From QHVT01 sp036389275 (GTDB lineage Bacteria > Acidobacteriota > Thermoanaerobaculia > Gp7-AA8), in the NCBI GenBank assembly GCA_036389275.1, contig DASVQE010000052.1, positions 102,202 through 166,201 of the forward strand: a stretch of DNA of 64,000 nucleotides, read 5' to 3'. The translations under genes and the position numbers were made by a program. The notes below the pieces were generated by a model. The model searched no databases and was not told where the DNA came from. It saw only the letters and a list, made by a program, of their open reading frames with translations. Below, piece by piece: positions 45,650 through 55,149 of the stretch (within the stretch, counting starts at the first letter, position 1; each line of letters starts with the position of its first letter).

Positions 45650-46435
45650 ATGAAACGGGTCCGCCTCTTCGTCCTTGCGTTCGCCGCCGTCTCACTCGTT
45701 GCCGCCGAAAAGCCGCAGCCGCCGGCCGATCTCACCGCGCCGCCGGCCGATGCCGTGCGCGGCGACGACGGGCTGCTGACGAAGACGCTCGTCGCCGGCA
45801 CGGGGACGGAGAAGGTGGCGGCGGACGATCTGGTGCGGCTGCGCTACACGGTCTGGAAGTCCGACGGCACGCTGGTGCAGGACGTGGCCGCGCCGCAGTC
45901 GCTGGTGATCGCGGTGACGAAGATGATCCCCGGCTGGGGCGCCTCAGTCGTCGGGATGACCGCGGGCGAGCGGCGCCGCGCCTGGGTTCCAGCAGCGCTG
46001 ACGGCCGGCAAGATGGACACGGGCGGGATGGTGATCGACTCGGAAGTGGTCGAGATCATCCATCGCCCGAAGGTTCCGGCCGACGTCGCCGCGCCGCCCG
46101 CCGACGCCACGACCACTGCCTCCGGTCTCGCGTACAAGGTGCTGCGCCCCGGCACCGGCAGCGTGCATCCGACGCGCCGCGATACGGTGACGGTGCATTA
46201 CACCGGCTGGACGACGGACGGCCGGATGTTCGACAGCTCGGTCCTCCGCGGCCAGCCGGCGGAGTTCCCGCTCGACGCAGTGATTAAAGGCTGGACGGAA
46301 GGGCTGCAGCTCATGACCACGGGCGAGCAGGTGCGCTTCTGGATCCCATCAAAGCTCGCCTACGCGAACGACAAAACAAAGCCCCAAGGGATGCTGGTCT
46401 TCGACGTCGAGCTGCTCGCGATCAAGAATCGCTGA
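45650..46435 (+). CDS. FKBP-type peptidyl-prolyl isomerase with two FKBP domains (261 aa)
   Basis: Signal peptide (LFVLAFAAVSLVAAE). First domain (~40-145) is a divergent FKBP unit with IPGWGASVVGMTAGERRRAWVP; the second (~160-260) is canonical: VTVHYTGWTTDGRMFDSS, VIKGWTEGLQLMTTGEQVRFWIP and LVFDVELLAI. Acts on exported proteins in the periplasm. The first domain's altered pocket suggests a chaperone role only. Followed by repeat copy 1. Confidence 0.9.
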   Translation: MKRVRLFVLAFAAVSLVAAEKPQPPADLTAPPADAVRGDDGLLTKTLVAGTGTEKVAADDLVRLRYTVWKSDGTLVQDVAAPQSLVIAVTKMIPGWGASVVGMTAGERRRAWVPAALTAGKMDTGGMVIDSEVVEIIHRPKVPADVAAPPADATTTASGLAYKVLRPGTGSVHPTRRDTVTVHYTGWTTDGRMFDSSVLRGQPAEFPLDAVIKGWTEGLQLMTTGEQVRFWIPSKLAYANDKTKPQGMLVFDVELLAIKNR

Positions 46436-46438
46436 ACG

Positions 46439-46641
46439 TTGCGTGGCGGATCGGGGGACGACGGGAGGCCTCCGGCGGCTGGGGCCGAGGGCCCCAGACC
46501 CCATTGGTTGGCCTAGCCTCCGCGACACCGTGTCGTGAGCTTGGACGGCAGTGTCGCGGAGGCTAGGCCAACAGACGGGGTCTGGGGCCCGTGGCCCCAG
46601 CCGCCGGAGGCCCCTCGTCGTCCCCCGATTCCGTCACGCAA
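46439..46641. repeat. Nested palindromic repeat, copy 1 (~200 bp)
   Basis: Outer arms (TCGGGGGACGACGGGAGGCC with its complement at the right end), a middle GGCTGGGGCC/GGCCCCAGCC pair and inner arms TTGGCCTAGCCTCCGCGACA/TGTCGCGGAGGCTAGGCCAA surround a short centre. This copy extends further outward (TTGCGTG/CACGCAA). Lies between convergent genes. Related copies at 57954 and 63781. Confidence 0.88.
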
Positions 46642-46643
46642 CA

Positions 46644-48431
46644 TCAGCGCATCGTGCGCGCGGTCTCGAGCAGCGTGAGGAACTCGGTGCGCGTGCCGTC
46701 GGCGTCGACGCCGCGCGCGGTGCGTGCGAGTTGCAGCGCGTCGTCCCAGGTGACGTGGCCGTCGTGGCGTGTGTGGCGGAGGAGCATGCCGAACTCCGCG
46801 ACGGCGGCCGCGAACTGCAGGTCGGGTGAGGCCTCGTACATGCTCTTGCCATCGTCGCTCGCGACCGCTTCGAGCAGGCGGCTGGTGTCGCCGTCGGGCT
46901 GCTTGTAGCGCAGCTTGATCGTGGCGATTGCGCCGCCGCGTGCGCCGCGCGCGGGCACCAACTCGTAGAGCGCCGTCACCGAGTGGCCGGCGCCGAGCTC
47001 GCCCGCATCCTTTGCGTCGTCGTCGAAGTCTTCGTTTTTCAGCGCGCGATTCTCGTAGCCGATCTGGCGATACGACGCGACCTGCGCCGGATCGAACTCG
47101 AGCTGCACCTTCACGTCCTTCGCGATCGTCACCAGCGTGCCGGTGAGCTCGCGGCGGAAGACCTTCTCTCCTTCGTCATCCGAGTCGAGATAGTTGTAGT
47201 TCCCGTTCCCTTTGTCGGCGAGCAGTTCCATGCGCGCGTCCTGGAAGTTGTCATCGCCGACGCCGACGGTCGAGAGGAAGATGCCGCCGGCGCGTTTCTG
47301 CTCGATCAGTTTCTCGAGCGCGTCGGGATCGCTGATGCCGACGTTGAAGTCGCCGTCGGTGGCGAGGATGACGCGGTTGTTCGCGCGCGGATCGAACTGC
47401 TGCTCCGCGATCGCGTACGCCAGCTCGATGCCCGCGGCACCGGCCGTCGCGCCTCCGGCGGAGAGTGCGTTGATGGCGGAGAGAATCGTGGATTTGTCGG
47501 CGCCCGACGTCGCCGGCAGCACCAGCCCGGCCGCGCCGGCGTAGACCACGATGGCCACGCGGTCTTCGGCGCGCAACTGCTCGACCAGCGTGCGCAGCGA
47601 GCGCTGGATCAGCGGCAGCCGGTTCGGCACGCCCATCGAGCCGGAGACGTCGATGAGGAACACGAGGTGGTTCGGCGCCATCTTCCACTCGTCGAGATTG
47701 CGGCCCTGGATGCCGATGCGCAGCAGTCGGTGCTCGGGATTCCAGGGGCAGCCCGCCACCTCGGTGGTCACGGAGAACGGCGCATCAGCGGACGGCTGCG
47801 GATAGTCATAAGTAAAGTAGTTGACCATCTCCTCGATACGCACCGCGTCGCGCGGCGGCAGCGCGCCGCCGCGGAGGAAGCGGCGGACGTTCGCGTACGA
47901 GGCGCGGTCGACGTCGATGGCGAAGGTGGTCACGCGCTCCTTCGCCGCCGTCTTCCAGTCGTGATCCTCGAAGGCGGCGTACTGCGCGACCTCGTCCGGC
48001 TCCGGCTCCGGCACGGACGCCGCGCTGGTCTTCCACCAGGCCAGCGGCGCCTCCGCCGTCACGGTGATCGTTTGCGAGACCGCCGCCCGGATGGCCACTT
48101 CCATCCGCGCGCCGCTGGCGGTGGGCAGGACGGCCTCGCGTTTCGCCGTGCCGAAGCCGGCCAGCGCCGCCTCGACGTGGTACGTCGCGCCCGGCGCCAG
48201 CCGCTCGAAGAGGAACTTGCCGTCGCCGTCGGTGACTACCGTCCGCGGCGGCGCACCGTCGATCGTCACCATCACGCCGGGAAGCGGCGAGCCTTCGTCC
48301 GAGACGACGACTCCGGCCAGCGTTCCCGGCGCGAGCTCCGGCGCGACCGCGAGCGCGGCCCGCGGCGCGAAAGGATGCGAGTGTTGACAGGCGGCGAGGA
48401 GCAGAGCGGCGGCGACGAGCAGGCGTTTCAT
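46644..48431 (-). CDS. vWA-domain lipoprotein with carboxypeptidase-regulatory domain (595 aa)
   Basis: Lipobox LLLAAC gives lipidated Cys15. A CarboxypepD_reg-like beta domain (LAGVVVSDEGSPLPGVMVTIDG, ~38-110) precedes a YfbK-like region (EEMVNYFTYDYP) and a von Willebrand A domain with a perfect MIDAS DVSGSMG, ATDGDFNVG and later LLADKGNGNYNYLD. A C-terminal DUF3520-like domain closes it. Surface or periplasmic protein, probably metal-dependent binding to an unknown partner. Confidence 0.9.
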   Translation of the reverse strand: MKRLLVAAALLLAACQHSHPFAPRAALAVAPELAPGTLAGVVVSDEGSPLPGVMVTIDGAPPRTVVTDGDGKFLFERLAPGATYHVEAALAGFGTAKREAVLPTASGARMEVAIRAAVSQTITVTAEAPLAWWKTSAASVPEPEPDEVAQYAAFEDHDWKTAAKERVTTFAIDVDRASYANVRRFLRGGALPPRDAVRIEEMVNYFTYDYPQPSADAPFSVTTEVAGCPWNPEHRLLRIGIQGRNLDEWKMAPNHLVFLIDVSGSMGVPNRLPLIQRSLRTLVEQLRAEDRVAIVVYAGAAGLVLPATSGADKSTILSAINALSAGGATAGAAGIELAYAIAEQQFDPRANNRVILATDGDFNVGISDPDALEKLIEQKRAGGIFLSTVGVGDDNFQDARMELLADKGNGNYNYLDSDDEGEKVFRRELTGTLVTIAKDVKVQLEFDPAQVASYRQIGYENRALKNEDFDDDAKDAGELGAGHSVTALYELVPARGARGGAIATIKLRYKQPDGDTSRLLEAVASDDGKSMYEASPDLQFAAAVAEFGMLLRHTRHDGHVTWDDALQLARTARGVDADGTRTEFLTLLETARTMR

Positions 48432-48588
48432 CGGGAACCTCCTTGCCGCCGCTCACCCTGCAGCGCCGCTGCCGCGCATGCCGCGCGCGTAACTCACGCG
48501 CGCAGAATCAACTAAGGAAGTTCACGCGAACGCGACATCGACAAATGTGGAGGAAACGCTCCACGAGAATGGACGCCGCGCCGGAGAA

Positions 48589-49137
48589 TCAGACCGTCTG
48601 CGCGACTCCGGCGACGGCGGCCGGGTTCCGCTTGCGCAGCACCGCGGCCGACACGAGCGTCACCACCAGCCCCACCGGGAACGGCTCGATGAAGGTCATG
48701 GCCACGTTCAGCACCGGGTTCTCGAGGATGTCCTTCATCTGCTGCATGTCCTTCGCCTTCGCCGCCATCTGCTCGGCGGAGGCGCCTTCTTTGCGCAGCT
48801 TGTTCATCTCCGCCGCGCTGTAACGGTCGGCGAAGTCCGGCATCATCTTGTAGTAAATCACCTGCCACGACGCCACGTAGAAGACGCAGGAGATCAGCGT
48901 GATCAGCAGGCCGACCGCCACGCCGCGTCCGAACGAGATCGTGCCGCCCGAGTTCTCGCGATACGAGCGGATGCCGAAGAAAACGAGGAGGAAGGAGAGG
49001 AAGATCGAGGTGTAGCCGACGATGTAGCCGGTGCCGTTCTCGACCATCTGGTCGTGCATGAACGGCAGGGTGAGGAACATCAGGGCCGAGGAGATGAGGC
49101 CGGAGATCACGCCGAAAATCAGGACGATTCGTTTCAT
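48589..49137 (-). CDS. DUF4199-type membrane protein (182 aa)
   Basis: Start at ATG 49137. Four hydrophobic segments (LIFGVISGLISSALMFL, IVGYTSIFLSFLLVFFGI, VAVGLLITLISCVFYVA, VGLVVTLVSAAVL). Pattern FFGIRSYREN and ISFGRGVAVGLLITL is typical of DUF4199. It is next to a membrane LuxR-type gene on the same strand. Function of the family is unknown. Confidence 0.85.
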   Translation of the reverse strand: MKRIVLIFGVISGLISSALMFLTLPFMHDQMVENGTGYIVGYTSIFLSFLLVFFGIRSYRENSGGTISFGRGVAVGLLITLISCVFYVASWQVIYYKMMPDFADRYSAAEMNKLRKEGASAEQMAAKAKDMQQMKDILENPVLNVAMTFIEPFPVGLVVTLVSAAVLRKRNPAAVAGVAQTV

Positions 49138-49230
49138 GGTTTTACTTTCCCTTTCGCCGCGCAAGGTAGCGGCGGAGCGCCGACGGAGTCGCCTTACTTT
49201 CGGGTGATTTCGGGTCAACGAAAGTATGAA

Positions 49231-49674
49231 TCAGGGGATGAGGCCCAGCTCTTTTCCCTTCTGCACCGCCTGCACGCGGCGGTTGACCTGCATTTTTCCG
49301 AACAGTCGCGACGAGTGGGTCTTGACCGTGTTCTCCGACACGAACAGCCGCTCGCCGATCTCGCGGTTGCTGAGCCCTTCGGCCATCAGCGCCAGGATCT
49401 CGTGCTCGCGTGCGGTCAGGCCGACCTCCTCCAGCCGTGCGCGATCGAGCACGAACGGACCGTCGATGCGGACCGGCACCTCGCGCACCACCACCAGCTC
49501 CTTCGGGCGCGTCCACTTGAGGCCGAGGTAGATGCCGATCGCGGTGAAGATCACGGCCAGCAGGCCGCCGTAGATCTCGGACGGGTACTCGCGGATGAAG
49601 TGCTTGTACTCGATCACTTTCAGGAGCGCGATCAGCACGCCGCCGACCGCGGCGTAGAGGACGACCACTTTCAT
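49231..49674 (-). CDS. Membrane-anchored LuxR-type HTH regulator (147 aa)
   Basis: Two N-terminal hydrophobic segments (VLYAAVGGVLIALLKVI, GGLLAVIFTAIGIYLGL) instead of a receiver domain, then a GerE/LuxR helix-turn-helix: LTAREHEILALMAEGLSNREIGERLF, VSENTVKTHSSRLFGKM. A DNA-binding domain tethered to the membrane. Probably works with the DUF4199 gene downstream. Confidence 0.88.
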   Translation of the reverse strand: MKVVVLYAAVGGVLIALLKVIEYKHFIREYPSEIYGGLLAVIFTAIGIYLGLKWTRPKELVVVREVPVRIDGPFVLDRARLEEVGLTAREHEILALMAEGLSNREIGERLFVSENTVKTHSSRLFGKMQVNRRVQAVQKGKELGLIP

Positions 49675-49705
49675 GGAGAGCGAAGTGTAGCAACCGCCGC
49701 GGCGG

Positions 49706-50068
49706 TCAGTACTCCATGTCGTGATCGTGCAGGCCGAAGTAGTGGCCGAGCTCGTGGATCACCGTCTCGCGGATCTCGTGCAGGGCATCGCCGCGCGTGC
49801 GCGCCACGCGGTTGATCGGGCCGCGGAAGATGGCGATCTGGTCGGGCAGCATCGGGAGCATGTCGTGCGTGCGCTGGGTGAGCGCGACGCCGCGGTAGAT
49901 GCCGAGCAGCTCGCCGTGCTCGTCGTCGAGCAGCTCGAGATCTTCGTCGCTCGGCTCCTCCTCGACCACGATGGCGACGTTGCGCACGAGCTGCGCGAAT
50001 TCCGGCGGAAGCGTGGCGAGCGCCTCGGTCACGAGGCGCTCGAACTCACGCGGTGGGATGAAGGACAA
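49706..50068 (-). CDS. Small zincin-like metallopeptidase (120 aa)
   Basis: The zinc motif HELGHYFGLHD (extended HExxHxxGxxD) at the C-terminus, IAIFRGPINR and RDEVRETVIHELGH-like context are those of the small metallopeptidase family formerly DUF1025. Cytoplasmic by absence of a signal. Substrate unknown. Confidence 0.88.
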   Translation of the reverse strand: MSFIPPREFERLVTEALATLPPEFAQLVRNVAIVVEEEPSDEDLELLDDEHGELLGIYRGVALTQRTHDMLPMLPDQIAIFRGPINRVARTRGDALHEIRETVIHELGHYFGLHDHDMEY

Positions 50069-50071
50069 GCA

Positions 50072-53000
50072 CTACCAGCCGGGGATGATGTTGAAGCCGT
50101 AGACGATGTCTTCGTTCGGGCGCTGGAACGGCTTGGCGGCGTAGAACTCGAGCGGGATGTAGCTGAGCAGGATGCGCAGTCCCGCGCCGACGCTGAAGAC
50201 CGGCACGCGCGCGTCGCTGGTGGTGGTGTAACGCCAGTCGACCTTGTCGTTGCGCGTCCAGGCGGCGCCGGCATCGGCGAAGGCGAAGATCTCGGTCGGG
50301 AGGAACGAGGCGTTGATCAGGCCGAACTCGCGCGTGCCGAGGAGCGGCGCGCGGAGCTCGACGCTGCCGACCGCGATCTTCGAGCCGACCAGGCGGTCGA
50401 ACACGGGACAGGCGGTCGTTCCCGGCGCGGCCACGCACTCGGAGGCGTTGATCGAGTAGGGATCGTAGCCGCGCACGAGCGAGCCCTGGCCGAGGTAGAG
50501 CGGCGTGAGGCGCTCATCCTCGGCGCCGCCGCCGTAGCGGCCGTAGTGCAGGCCGCGCACCGCGAGCGTCAGCGGGCGCATGAAGAAGTAGCGGCGCCAG
50601 TCGGCGAGCGCGGTCTGGAACGAGAAGTCGCCGCGCAGCGCCTCGACTTCGTAGCGGTAGCGCGTGCCGTTGATCGGCGAGATGAAGCCGTAGATCGAGC
50701 TGTCGCCGACGAACGCGCTCGACGCTTTGCTCAGGTTGATCGTGAACGAGCCGGGCAGCCGCTCGTTGGTGCGGTCGACGATGTCATTCCCGACCACGAT
50801 CACCGTCTCGAGCTCGCGGCGGAACGCGTAGCGCTGCACGCCGACCGCGCCTTCGAGGCGGCGCGTCGTGCTGAACGGATACTGCGCGAGGCCGCTCACG
50901 TCGGTGATCATCTGCACTTCGCGGTACTGCTGATAGATGTCGGCGAGGACGTTTTGCCCGTCGACGTTGACCACGTCGCGGAAGGCCGCGGCCTCGCCGT
51001 AGACGTAGGGGATGTGGGTGAGGTCGGCGCCCCAGTTCAGGCGCGATTTCTGGTTGAGGTAGAACAGCTCGCCGCCGAGCTGCTCGGCGAGATTCGACGA
51101 GCCGCCGCCGCTGGTGCCGCCGCCCTGGAAGGTGAAGCCGACGTTGTGCTGTCCGAGGATGTCGCTGAAGAAGGCGCTGACGCTGCCGCCCGCGCCGACG
51201 CCGAAGTTGCCGACGCCGACGCCGAGGCTGGGCGGGCCGAGGTAGGCGAGATGGAGGTCAGGGCTGTAGTTGCGCTCGCGGAACTCCGCGGTCGACGGCG
51301 GCAGACCTTCCTCCGGCCGCATCAGGTAGTTGGTGATCTCCGAGCCGCCGCCGCGCAACGGCGGCAGGAGCGCGCCGCGCGGAGCGGCACCCTCGGACGG
51401 CGCCGGCGTCGCGGCGATCTCGGTGCCGGCCGTCTGCGGCGGCAGCGTGTAGAGGTTGTAGTTGTCGTCCTCGAACACCGAGAAGGCGATGTCGCCGCTG
51501 CGCGACGCCACCGTCAGCGCCGGCGACATCTCGGTGATGCCGGCCACGCCGCTCTGCACGGACGTCAGTTTGGAAAGACGTCCATCCGTAAGTCCGATTC
51601 GATAGACATCCGGAATGCCTTCCGGATTGCTGATGAAGTAGAGCGCGGTGCCGTCGGGCGACCACTGCGGATTGATGTGCTTCGCCGCCGGGAACGCGTC
51701 GATGAGCCGCACCGCGCCGCTGGCGACGTCGATGGTGGCCAGGCGCATCTCGGTGAAGCGCAACTGCTCGAGCACCGTGTTCGTGCCGCGGTCGGTGACG
51801 AAGGCGATGGTGCGGCCGTCGGGCGAGAAGACCGGCTGCATGTCGGCGAACTTGTCGGCGGTGAGGCGCCGCACCTGCTTCGAGTCGAGGTCGTAGAGGA
51901 ACAGATCGCTCACGCCGGTGGTCTGGCCGGCGATGGCGACGGTGTGGCCGTCCGGCGCCCAGGCTACGTTGGTGATCGCCTCGAGCCCCGGCACCTTGAT
52001 GTGATCGATGTGGCGCGACTCGACGTCGACGATGGAGAGCAGGTTGTCGCCTTTGGCGAAAGTGATGAAGGCGAGGCGGCGGCTGTCGGGCGACCAGGCG
52101 CCGGCCGACTCGATGAAGCGCAGCGACTCGAAGTGCGGATCGCGATCGGACGACACCAGCTTGCGGATCACCTTGCCGGTGTGCGCGTCGGCGAGAAAGA
52201 GATCGATGGAGAAGAGCTCGCGCGCCGAGAGGAACGCGAGATAGCGGCCGTCGGGACTGAGCGCCGGGCCGACGTTCAGCTCACTCGAGCCGCGGCCGCG
52301 CTTCTTGCCCATCACCGGCTTGCGGCCGACGATCGGGTTGCCGGTGCTGTTCGCACGCGCCTGGATGATCGGGTTGTAGAGCTCGCGCGCCGACTCGGCC
52401 CAGTCGGCGAAGAGCTGTTTGTCGGACATCGACAGCGCGCGCTGGAAGGCTTCTTCGACGCCGACCGCGCCGGCCGCGAGGAAGTAGCGCACCACCGACT
52501 CGTCGCCGAAGCGCGCGCCGATGTAGGCCATCAGCGCTTCGCCGTAGCGGTACGGGAAGTAGCGCGGATCGCGGGTGAGCGTGCGGAGATTCGGCAGGCG
52601 GTCGTAGACGGTGGCGTCGCGGATCCACATCGAGGTGAGCGGATCGACGCGGCCTTTCGAAAAGTACTCGGCCATGCCTTCGACGAGCCACAGCGGCATC
52701 GCCTCGAGGGCGAAGCGGCGGCGGTTCTGATTCGCGGTGGCGGCGATGTCGTACTGGAAGACGTGCACGATCTCGTGGCCGAGGACGTGGTCGTTCTCCG
52801 CGTAGTCGCCGGTGAGCGGCAGCACGACGCGGTTCATGAAGGCGTCGGTGAAACCGCCGGTGCCTTCGCCGATGATCCCGCCGGTGGTGGTGGTCTGATG
52901 GAAGTCGGCGGAGTTGGCGTAGAGCACGATCGGCTTGCGGCGGAAGGAGTGGTTGAACACGCGCGAGAGCCGCGCGTACCACCGCTCCGCCTGGCGGCCG

Positions 53001-53182
53001 ACGTCGCGCACGACGTCCGCTTCCTGGTCGTAGTAGTAGATGTCGAAGTGCTCGGTCTGGAGCACCTTGAAATCGAAGTTCTCCCACTGGACCTTGTTGC
53101 GCCCGAAGTACTGCGCCTGGGCGGCAGGAGTGAGGATGGCGACGACCAGCGCAACGAGAAGAACTCGAACAGCGATACGCAT
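50072..53182 (-). CDS. Peptidase-MA / TolB propeller / outer-membrane barrel protein (1036 aa)
   Basis: Signal peptide (VLLVALVVAILTPAAQA). N-terminal peptidase MA-like domain with HEIVHVFQYD (HExxH) and WLVEGMAEYFS. Middle: TolB-type WD40 repeats with SPDGRYLAFLS, SPDSRRLAFITF, APDGHTVAIAG, SPDGRTIAFVTD. C-terminus (~700-1036): a BamA/Omp85-like barrel (VRGYDPYSINASE, FAFADAGAAW, RILLSYIPLEFYAAKP). Outer-membrane, with peptidase facing the periplasm or outside. Intact across 3.1 kb. The exact role is not known. Confidence 0.87.
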   Translation of the reverse strand: MRIAVRVLLVALVVAILTPAAQAQYFGRNKVQWENFDFKVLQTEHFDIYYYDQEADVVRDVGRQAERWYARLSRVFNHSFRRKPIVLYANSADFHQTTTTGGIIGEGTGGFTDAFMNRVVLPLTGDYAENDHVLGHEIVHVFQYDIAATANQNRRRFALEAMPLWLVEGMAEYFSKGRVDPLTSMWIRDATVYDRLPNLRTLTRDPRYFPYRYGEALMAYIGARFGDESVVRYFLAAGAVGVEEAFQRALSMSDKQLFADWAESARELYNPIIQARANSTGNPIVGRKPVMGKKRGRGSSELNVGPALSPDGRYLAFLSARELFSIDLFLADAHTGKVIRKLVSSDRDPHFESLRFIESAGAWSPDSRRLAFITFAKGDNLLSIVDVESRHIDHIKVPGLEAITNVAWAPDGHTVAIAGQTTGVSDLFLYDLDSKQVRRLTADKFADMQPVFSPDGRTIAFVTDRGTNTVLEQLRFTEMRLATIDVASGAVRLIDAFPAAKHINPQWSPDGTALYFISNPEGIPDVYRIGLTDGRLSKLTSVQSGVAGITEMSPALTVASRSGDIAFSVFEDDNYNLYTLPPQTAGTEIAATPAPSEGAAPRGALLPPLRGGGSEITNYLMRPEEGLPPSTAEFRERNYSPDLHLAYLGPPSLGVGVGNFGVGAGGSVSAFFSDILGQHNVGFTFQGGGTSGGGSSNLAEQLGGELFYLNQKSRLNWGADLTHIPYVYGEAAAFRDVVNVDGQNVLADIYQQYREVQMITDVSGLAQYPFSTTRRLEGAVGVQRYAFRRELETVIVVGNDIVDRTNERLPGSFTINLSKASSAFVGDSSIYGFISPINGTRYRYEVEALRGDFSFQTALADWRRYFFMRPLTLAVRGLHYGRYGGGAEDERLTPLYLGQGSLVRGYDPYSINASECVAAPGTTACPVFDRLVGSKIAVGSVELRAPLLGTREFGLINASFLPTEIFAFADAGAAWTRNDKVDWRYTTTSDARVPVFSVGAGLRILLSYIPLEFYAAKPFQRPNEDIVYGFNIIPGW

Positions 53183-53340
53183 CAAGACACCTCGGTTGTA
53201 GTTGAACAGCACCGAAAGCGGTCGCGGGTGCAAGTTTGTTGCCCCGGAAATTCCGCGGGCGCAAAACCTTCGATGACGAACGGGCGCGCGCGCGCCGCGG
53301 CGCAGTCCGCTCCGGCGCAGGCGTTGCTACACCGCTGCTC

Positions 53341-54153
53341 ATGCGCATCCCAGCTCTCTTTCTCGCCGTTCTCCTCACGGTCCCGGCCGTTTTCGCGCAG
53401 CTCAAGCCGCAGCCGAACGATCTCTTCGTCCCCGAGACCTCGGCCAACCGCATGGTCATCCCCATCGCCGGCGAAGTGCAGGGCAACAACAACACGCACT
53501 TCCGCAGCGACATCAGCATCATCAACTTCCGCGACGTCACCCAGAACATCGAGCTGCGCTGGCTGCCGGAAGGCGAGAGCGGCGAAGACCTCGAGCCGTT
53601 CCGCATCGAGCTGCCCGCGCGCAGCGGTTTCTTCTCGGAAAACTTCGTGGCCACGGTGATGAAGCGCAGCGGCCTCGGCGGGATCGAGATCGTCGGCGTC
53701 AATGCCGACGGCTCGATCGACGAGAACGCGCGCATCCACGTGACCTCGCGCATCTGGACGCCCGAGCCGAACGTCCCGAACGGGACGATGTCGCAGACGT
53801 TTCCGGCGGTGATTCACACGAGCGCGGCCGGCCCGCTGCGCTGGATCTTCGGCGTGCGTCGCAGCGATCAGTACCGCCTCAACGCCGGCATCACCAACCT
53901 GTCGAGCTCCGCGCAGCGCTTTCGCGTGACGGCGGTCGGCAGCACGGGCGGCGCGGAGACGCCGGTCGAGTTCGAGATGCCGTCGCGCTCGATCCGGCAG
54001 ATCACGCTGGCCGGTGCGGGAACGGGTTCGTTCCAGGTGGTGGTGCAGAACATCAGCCCGACGCCGTCGTCGTCGTTCGAAGCGTGGGCGTCGTCGATCG
54101 ACAACGTGACGGGCGACGCCTGGTCGCAGATCGCCTTCCCGGCGCCGCAATAG
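53341..54153 (+). CDS. Secreted beta-rich hypothetical protein (270 aa)
   Basis: Signal peptide (ALFLAVLLTVPAVFAQ). Two Ig-like/cupin-like beta modules with HFRSDISIINF and LNAGITNLSS, which repeat the same pattern (a strand, Asn/Ser-rich turn). Such proteins are common in Acidobacteria and lack assigned functions. Divergent from the large barrel gene. Confidence 0.75.
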   Translation: MRIPALFLAVLLTVPAVFAQLKPQPNDLFVPETSANRMVIPIAGEVQGNNNTHFRSDISIINFRDVTQNIELRWLPEGESGEDLEPFRIELPARSGFFSENFVATVMKRSGLGGIEIVGVNADGSIDENARIHVTSRIWTPEPNVPNGTMSQTFPAVIHTSAAGPLRWIFGVRRSDQYRLNAGITNLSSSAQRFRVTAVGSTGGAETPVEFEMPSRSIRQITLAGAGTGSFQVVVQNISPTPSSSFEAWASSIDNVTGDAWSQIAFPAPQ

Positions 54154-54158
54154 CTGAC

Positions 54159-55142
54159 GTGCGAGCGGTCGTCATTCTCGCGATCGTGCTGGTGCTCGTC
54201 ATCGGCGCGGTCGTCTTCGCGCGCGGCCGCAACGCACGTCCGCTGCCGCTCGCACCTGCCGGCGAGCGGCAGCGCGCGCTGGCCGCGGAGCTGCGGCGCG
54301 ACGTGGAGCGGCTCTGCGCGCGCGCGCCGCGCAACACGTTCGTGCCTGCGAATCTGCACGCGGCCGCGGACGACATCGTGCGCGAGCTGGAGGCGGCCGG
54401 CTATCGCGTGACGCGGCAGACATTCGCGATGAGCGATGGCGCGACGCGCGTCGACAACATCGAGGCGGAGCTGCGCGGCGCGACGCGTCCGGAGGAGATC
54501 GTGGTGATCGGCGCGCACTACGACGCCGTCGATGACGCGCCGGGCGCCGACGACAACGCCAGCGGCACCGCGGCGATGCTGGCGCTGGCGCGCCGCTTCG
54601 CGCAGGCGAGGCCGGCGCGCACGCTGCGCTTCGTCGCCTTCGCGAACGAAGAGCCGCCGCACTTTCAGACGCGCGACATGGGGAGCTGGCAGTACGCGAG
54701 GCGCTGCAGCGAGCGGAAAGAGAAGATCGTGGCGATGGTGAGCCTCGAGTCCGTCGGCTACTACGACACGCGCAAGGGCTCGCAGCAGTACCCGCAGCCG
54801 CTGGCGGCGCTCTATCCCGACACGGGCGATTTCATCGGGCTCGTGGGCAACGTGAAGTCGGCGGCGCTGGTGAACCGCTGCAAGCGCGCCTATCGCAAAC
54901 AGGCCGCGGTGCCGCTGCAGACGGCGGTGCTGCCGGAGGCGGTGCCGGGCGCGGGCTGGTCGGATCAGTGGGCGTTCTGGCAGTTCGGCTATCCGGCGGT
55001 GATGGTCACCGACACGGCGCTCTTCCGCAATCCGCACTATCACACACGCAGTGATACGCCTGACACACTCGACTATGACAGGATGTCACGCGTGGTGGAA
55101 GCGCTGGAGGACGTGGTGCGCGAGCTGGGCGGCGTTTCATAA
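54159..55142 (+). CDS. M28-family zinc aminopeptidase (327 aa)
   Basis: GTG 54159, six bases after the upstream stop. One N-terminal membrane anchor (VVILAIVLVLVIGAVVFA). M28 ligands: His/Asp in VIGAHYDAV, Asp in GADDNASGT, Glu-Glu in FANEEPP, His in HYHTRSDTPDTLDY. Periplasmic-facing peptidase with two zinc ions expected. Confidence 0.9.
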   Translation: MRAVVILAIVLVLVIGAVVFARGRNARPLPLAPAGERQRALAAELRRDVERLCARAPRNTFVPANLHAAADDIVRELEAAGYRVTRQTFAMSDGATRVDNIEAELRGATRPEEIVVIGAHYDAVDDAPGADDNASGTAAMLALARRFAQARPARTLRFVAFANEEPPHFQTRDMGSWQYARRCSERKEKIVAMVSLESVGYYDTRKGSQQYPQPLAALYPDTGDFIGLVGNVKSAALVNRCKRAYRKQAAVPLQTAVLPEAVPGAGWSDQWAFWQFGYPAVMVTDTALFRNPHYHTRSDTPDTLDYDRMSRVVEALEDVVRELGGVS

Positions 55143-55149
55143 TCGCGGC

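Noticed and set aside
42477..45695. 1072-codon open frame on the minus strand
   Set aside because: Antisense to aceB and aceA, which are certain genes; no recognisable motifs.
49721..53659. 1312-codon open frame on the plus strand
   Set aside because: It is the antisense shadow of the peptidase-TolB-barrel gene, produced by high G+C third positions; composition is Arg/Ala/Val repeats without domains.
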